64,000 bases of DNA from Lunularia cruciata (Eukaryota > Streptophyta > Marchantiopsida > Lunulariales > Lunulariaceae), in the NCBI GenBank assembly GCA_948567375.1, contig OX419759.1, forward strand, positions 6,540,744 through 6,604,743. Direction: 5' to 3'. Position numbers and translations under genes: made by a program. Below are positions 58,581-64,000 of the stretch, one piece after another. The notes below the pieces were generated by a model that was not told the DNA's origin, made no database searches, and saw only the letters and a list, made by a program, of their open reading frames with translations. Position 1 is the stretch's first letter. Every line of letters begins with the position of its first letter.

Positions 58581-60170
58581 AACCTTTGGAGTAGTAAGTC
58601 TGAAGGACACAAACCTATAAGATGTCTTTGGGGAAGAACTTATACCTTCCTTGATACATATAAGGCGTGTTATTAACCTACATAGGATAAGCCAAAGATA
58701 TGATTAGCAATGTATAGTGAGGATGAGCTAAGGAGATCTTTTGCTTTCCTCAACTATTAGATTTATGTGGCTTAGAGTAGGAAGAAAATATTTAAGGTTT
58801 TAAGCCCAAAACAAATATTTCATTTAATCCTCTAACATGAATAAAGAAAAAGGGCCTAATTCATTCTTCTTTTTTGCTTAAATTTTGATTATTGATTGTA
58901 TGGCTTTGGCTAGTAGTGGTGAGTAACTTCAGGGTAGGAAACCAAGTGCTTGAGTGGGAGTGCCATTTGTACTTGTGATTGGGGTTTGGGATCTTTGAGT
59001 ATTTTGAAAGAATGAAGCACTACCTTGATATATCAACAATGAACCATAGTGTTTAACTTACCATTGAATCAAAAAGTGAAATCCTACTATCAATGCAAAG
59101 TATCTTCAAGGTTTTTTCTTCTAAGAAGCATAATATGTAACCTTAAGAGTTGAATATCTTTTGTAGTGAACTAACACATTTGGGGTTGACTAAATCTCAT
59201 CTTTAGGAAATAGTTGGAACTTATTGTTAGTGAAAGTGATTTTTACTTTCCCATTTTCCATAGTGCATCTTAGTGGGTGACACTACCTCTTTTGGGAGTA
59301 GTTCTTAAATAAGTTAATGATAAATAAGTTAATGATAAAAGTAAAAGGTTAAATAAGTAATGATAAAAGAACTACCAACAATGATACTTCTCTTCAAATC
59401 TAGCCAATGCCAACCTATATCCTCAAGAGAACCACTTGTTCTTGTTGTATACCACTTTTTGTTGACATTGGGTTATCATGCTCTCCTTAAAAAATCCACT
59501 ATAGCCTAGAGGCTCTAGAATTAGGTCAAAAGAACCTCAAATCAAATTGACATTTCTTGTACAATCATCACTTGGTCCCCATGTCCATGGAATTATATCT
59601 AAATTTAATACTTCTAGACAATACATGATAGTAATCAAAAGAGTTGAGGTAGGAATAACAAAGAATTAGCTAACACTCCAAGCTATATATTTGAAACTAC
59701 CAACTTTAAGAGTCATACAAACTACAAGGCATAAGTAAGAGTATGATAAACTATAAGTATCTTGAATTGATGCATATGTCCTTGGTTGTTACCTTCTAAC
59801 ACTTTTATCCAATCCTCTCCTTTTCCATATACTCAACAACAATGATTCACTTCTTAGCTTGCTAATTTGCTACTATAGCCTTATTATGATGAAGCAAAGC
59901 CTCATTTTATAATTGATTTGCCTCCTTCTATCTTAATTTGCAAGTCTCTTGCTTTAAGACTTGTAATCTTAGTTGCATATTATTATCAATGTAATATTAT
60001 GGCAACTCATATTCATACCATTGGTATATATATATTTTTTGGATATCTAAAGCAAAAGTAACAACACCTTGAATTTTGATGTTTGACTCAAGACACCTTC
60101 ATAGTTGCAAATACCTTTAGTCTAAAGGTAATGTGATGCCTCACCTTTCTAAAATACACCTTTTTCTTTT
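58581..60170. other. Spacer between R3 copies Q and R
   Basis: No gene is supported. It contains a short array of 'aaataagttaatgat' (59307-59336, two exact 15-bp units and a decayed third near 59352), flanked by the inverted words 'gtagttctt' and 'aagaactac'. Confidence 0.45.
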
Positions 60171-63100
60171 TTCTTGTAGGACTTTACCAAGAAGAGTGTA
60201 GAAATAGTCAATAAGTAATAGAAATGGGAGGCTATTGATTGATTACCTTCCACCTTGAGGGGAAATACACCTTCAATGGGAAGATGATATGGAAGGGATA
60301 TACCATAAAAGAACCAATAAAAAGACATCTAAACAAAGAGCATGGAGCGTGGCTCTTCAAGGAAGAAGGTTGTTATTAGACAAGAGAACCTTTGGCAATA
60401 AAACACTTTGCCTTGGGAGATCTTTGACCTAATGAGAAACGCCATTTGGACTAGAAGTTCCACGGCATAAAATTTCATGAATAAATGTGGCATTAATAGA
60501 TCAAGAACCACAATTAATGACCATTCAATAGTATTGACAAGTCACAAGTATGAGTAAAGACTGTTCACCAAAGGGCTTGCTTAGCAAAAGTTCATAACGG
60601 ACCAACACCTTAAATACACTTGGGGCTTATATCCTCTTCAATTTTTGCAAAATCAACCCAAGCAAGACTTGCTATGCTTTCTTTTCCTTTGGTGAGAAGT
60701 TTTTTTCTTAGAAATTCAAAATCACGAGAGAGATTATGTGTGTGAGGTTAGGAAGTGAGAAGTGAAGTGGGAAGAATGAGAGGATAAAAAGAAAATAAGT
60801 GGCTGCCCTTAGTGCACCAAGGAGGATAAGAAAGGAATCTAAAGTCATAATTCAAGGCCTCAAGGTTAGTTAAGTGGGGATTGTATTATATGCAGGAATT
60901 AGTCTACAACAAGAAGTTAGAATTCTTGTTGTGGAATTGAGCATTGAACAATCATGTAATGTTACATCAAATCAAAGATAATTGCAATCTAGAGCTAGAG
61001 AATTTAAGAAAGACCTCTTTGCTTGGACCAAAGAGGATAGGTAAAGAGTGTTGGGGATTAGAAATTCTCCCATTGGAAGCATGATTCTAGATAACATTTA
61101 GACTTGCTTGGACTTGACTATTTAAGCCAAGTTCAAGTCCACATTTAGGGACAAGAAGACTAATAATGGTTGGTCTTTTCCAAGTATCAAAGATCATAAT
61201 GTGAGGAGGATCCCAATAGAATTAGTCATGAAGTTTTTCAAATCCACCAAACAACTTACTTGAAAAATAATGAAGGAATCTTCTTTGAGTATGTATACCA
61301 AGAATAGCTTGTGAATTGGATAGCTAAGTTCTAAGCAATGGCAAGAGATTTTGCAGGAACAATGAACAAGGAAGAAGGAGTGACTTTGGTATCTCCGTTC
61401 ATCATCCACTTCTACTTGGGAATGGATTTATTGATCCTAAAAGAAAAGAAGTACTTGGACCACTTCTTCTACATATGACATTTTGATAAAGCTAAGGAAC
61501 AAGTGCTAATGGTACAAAATTACTTAAAGGCAAATGTAGAGTTTGCTTGCATAAGGAAGTAAAGAAGGCCTACAGAAATTTGGAATTTGGGAAGTAGAGG
61601 CAAGAAGTGATTGCCAAGGAGCCAATATTCAAGAAACAAGTATTGGCTTTGTGGTAATCTCCTATTTGAAGGAGTTCTAGATCCCCATGACTCAATCTAG
61701 GCCAAAGGCAAAGGCTACCAAGAGGACAAGTAGATCCTCATGGAGGAAGAAGAGGAGGATGGTGAAGAGGAAGTCTAGAACAAAGGTGACATTGGGTCCT
61801 AACCAGAGTTCACTCCAATGACCAACAAACAATCATACACAAGGATTGTAATATTGTGAAGATGAAGCTAAAGACCAGGGTGGAGAAGTATAATATACCC
61901 TATCCCAAGAAGAAATGATTTTTAGGAAGAAGAATGAATGCACACCCTTGAATGATGTGATGGAGAAGTTGGACCTTTTAGTCCTAAGAGGTTTCTATAT
62001 TCCCACCTGTAAGAGAGGCAAAACTAAGGGAAGGAGGAGTCCTTTGTGTTGAAGAGGTGCTCAAGGTAAAAGACTCTTGTTGTAGGCTCTTGTTGGGATG
62101 AGGAAGGACATCAAGCCACATGTGGACTTTGAGGAGAAGATGATAAGCAAGACAAAGGGTCATGCAAGATAGAGGTACTAACCATGACCAAATGGGTATT
62201 TCAGTAGAGAGAACCTACCATCTTCATCAAGATCAAGAGGGAGGTGAGTGGACACCCAACTTTGTTTAAACTAGCAAGAGGGGAGATTTTGAGCGAGAAG
62301 GAGACCAAGCTGGTTGTGGTAGTGCCACATTCTCAATGAGTGATGTACAAGGTTAGCCCAACATTGGAATTGATGGAGCAACTCATCTCTACAAATGCAA
62401 TATCTCATGGGGCAATTATAAATTATATTATCCTCATCAATTATCATCATCATGTGGCACAATGAGTAGATTTGGAAAGGATGAAAGCAAGAGATAAATT
62501 GAAGAAAGTTTGAGCTAAAACTTGGAGATGGGAAAGCCAAACAATGACTTAGTGCAAGAGGCAGCCAAGCTCATGACAAAAGTTGTGGCCTTGGAGAAAG
62601 AAATTTAAGAAGAAAGGACATTGAGGTAGAAGGCTTTTGAGTTGAAAGAAGAAGAAGCATGTCAAAGAGCTCAACTTAGGAGAAGGTGAAGGCTTAGGCA
62701 GAAGATATTGATACAATTAAAGAATTGGAAAAGGTAAAGGTATCTCTTGTAGCAACAAAATTTTATCATCAAGAGGAGCTACAAGTAGCCAACATCTAGG
62801 TGAAGAAGCTGGAGGAAAGTATCAAGTAGAAGGAGGAAGAATGCACAAAGGATTGGGTAGCTATTCAAGGAGAGATTGTGGTTGAGATGGAAGAGAGTAA
62901 GATCTAGTTCAACCTAGAGAAAATGAAAATATTGGTGAGGATGGAGATGGCACAAGACCATCCTAAAGAAATCAGAAAGGAGGTAACAAAGGCCTCATTG
63001 GAGAAATTAAAGGCTCAAGACTCCACATCCCAAGCGCATGCACTTCCAATAAAATTGTACATTGATGAGCACCTACAACAACTATATGAGAAGTTAATCA

Positions 63101-63290
63101 AACACCTCAAATAAGTTTTCGGAATCCATAAAAGCACCAATGGAGGAGATGTTAGGGTACCAAGAATGGGTAGAATTATTGATGAATGTTTGTAAGGGCA
63201 AAGGTTTTGCCTCATAGTAGAGTTTAGGAAGAAGATAATTATTAGCCCAAGGGAAATAGGTAGAAATCTATTAAGTGCAGAATGCATCCT
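60170..63290 (+). pseudogene. Unrecognised coding repeat R3, copy R
   Basis: Homologous to P and Q on the same strand. Blocks: YLKNNEGIFFEYVYQE (about 61.26 kb), VSPFIIHFYLGMDLLILKEK (about 61.39 kb), Glu/Lys-rich stretches from 62.5 to 63.1 kb (62923-63114 is open for 63 codons and ends HLQQLYEKLIKHLK), and the closing block GYQEWVELLMNVCKGKG at about 63.16 kb. The frame is broken many times. A flush 5' border was not found. Confidence 0.55.
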
Positions 63291-63788
63291 TGGCCTGAAA
63301 TTATCTTTGGCCTCAAACTATATCTTTATCTTGATAAAAATCTTTGCACAAAAATAAATTTTGACTTAGGATATTTTTTATAGCTTATGATTGTTGGAGT
63401 GTGGATACTTGTAAAGTAAACAACAAGAGGTATTGTGATTGGTGGTGATTGCACAATAACTTCTTAATTACTCTTAGATAAGATCAATAGGTAGGATTAG
63501 TGGTAAGTGCAATAGGTGTAATTATAGGATTTCCAACATTCTTAGCCATTAATCATCTTCATCAAAGAGTTAGGAAATTTTATATATGGGTTGTGTCCCA
63601 AAAGAGATTTGTCACTTCTTTCATAATTCAAGCATTTTAGCTCACATATTTCTTTATTCTTTGTGTTGAATGACTTTCACTTATATCTTTGATTATGTAC
63701 TTGGTTGAGTAGATGTGAGGAATCTTGCAGTAAGAGTGTGTGTTTGAGTATATGATTAGAAAATTTGCACTAAATCAAGAAAGTTACT
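63291..63788. other. AT-rich spacer
   Basis: Nothing is recognised between the end of R3 copy R and the LTR that starts at 63789. Confidence 0.4.
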
Positions 63789-64000
63789 TGTAAAGACCAA
63801 GGAGAGAAATAGTAAAATAGATGATTAAAGTGAAAGATCATATTGGTGCTCTTGAATGAGAGAAACTTCAAATGTCTAGCATGAGCTTGGATTTTGGCAA
63901 GCTAAGCTAACCAAGAAGCTTCTCAAGGAGTTTCCTTCTAAAAGCCATCTACTTGGTGTGCAAGCTAAGCTATTTGGGAAGCTTCTTGAGAAGCTTCTTT
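63789..64000 (-). repeat. LTR of family E2, minus strand, cut by the window end
   Basis: Begins TGTAAAGACCAAGGAGAG, the reverse complement of the 3' end of the E2 LTRs. It continues with 'tgaaagatcat', 'agcatgagcttgg' and 'gaagcttctt' words in the inverted order. No primer site follows on its inner side, so it is a solo or 3' LTR. Confidence 0.85.

Noticed and set aside
1-64000. CRISPR array, rRNA or bacterial-type operons
   Set aside because: No regular short repeats with unique spacers and no rRNA segments were seen. Gene structure is eukaryotic.

Overview
This window is nuclear DNA of a land plant. The evidence is a plant-type KNL2 centromere gene with short GT-AG introns, an EF-hand/DNase I-like (EEP) gene of the At1g02270 type, Ty1/copia and Ty3/gypsy elements with initiator-tRNA-Met primer sites, and a short TTTAGGG-type telomere motif. 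AT-rich spacers, short introns (117-413 bp) and an old LINE lineage suggest a non-flowering plant, perhaps a bryophyte, lycophyte or fern. That placement is inference.

Layout. 1-4.2 kb: degenerate repeats, then a minus-strand gypsy fragment (LTR, primer site, gag). 4.2-7 kb: relics of a minus-strand leucine-rich-repeat receptor-like gene, split by a stretch rich in a CCCGTAAA motif. 8.5-13.6 kb, minus strand: a complete eight-exon KNL2 gene. It is visible only when exons are joined, and it keeps one open frame of 1219 codons with a SANTA domain and a C-terminal CENPC-k motif. 19.3-20.9 kb, minus strand: a single-exon EEP gene of 540 codons. 21.9-26.3 kb: a copia element with both LTRs and a 6-bp target duplication. 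30.8-34.9 kb: a decayed LINE holding a solo gypsy LTR. 35-39 kb: AT-rich, no gene seen. 39-42, 56.4-58.6 and 60.2-63.3 kb: three same-strand copies of an unrecognised coding repeat, called R3 here. 46.75-56.27 kb: a chromodomain gypsy element with both LTRs, holding a second gypsy (the same family as at 2-4 kb). The reverse transcriptase of that second gypsy carries two solo LTRs in opposite orientation. The window ends inside another LTR.

Only KNL2 and the EEP gene look functional. KNL2 proteins guide deposition of centromeric histone CENH3. The EEP protein is probably a metal-dependent phosphodiesterase. They share a strand but lie about 5.7 kb apart, and nothing shows a shared function. 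The remainder is transposon debris in layers. The solo LTRs with intact target duplications show that one LTR family was active after its host elements had inserted.

Main points for a second look: the large KNL2 with its long N-terminal extension and repeated arginine-rich blocks; the three-copy R3 family; the closely spaced opposed solo LTRs; and several near-perfect hairpins.
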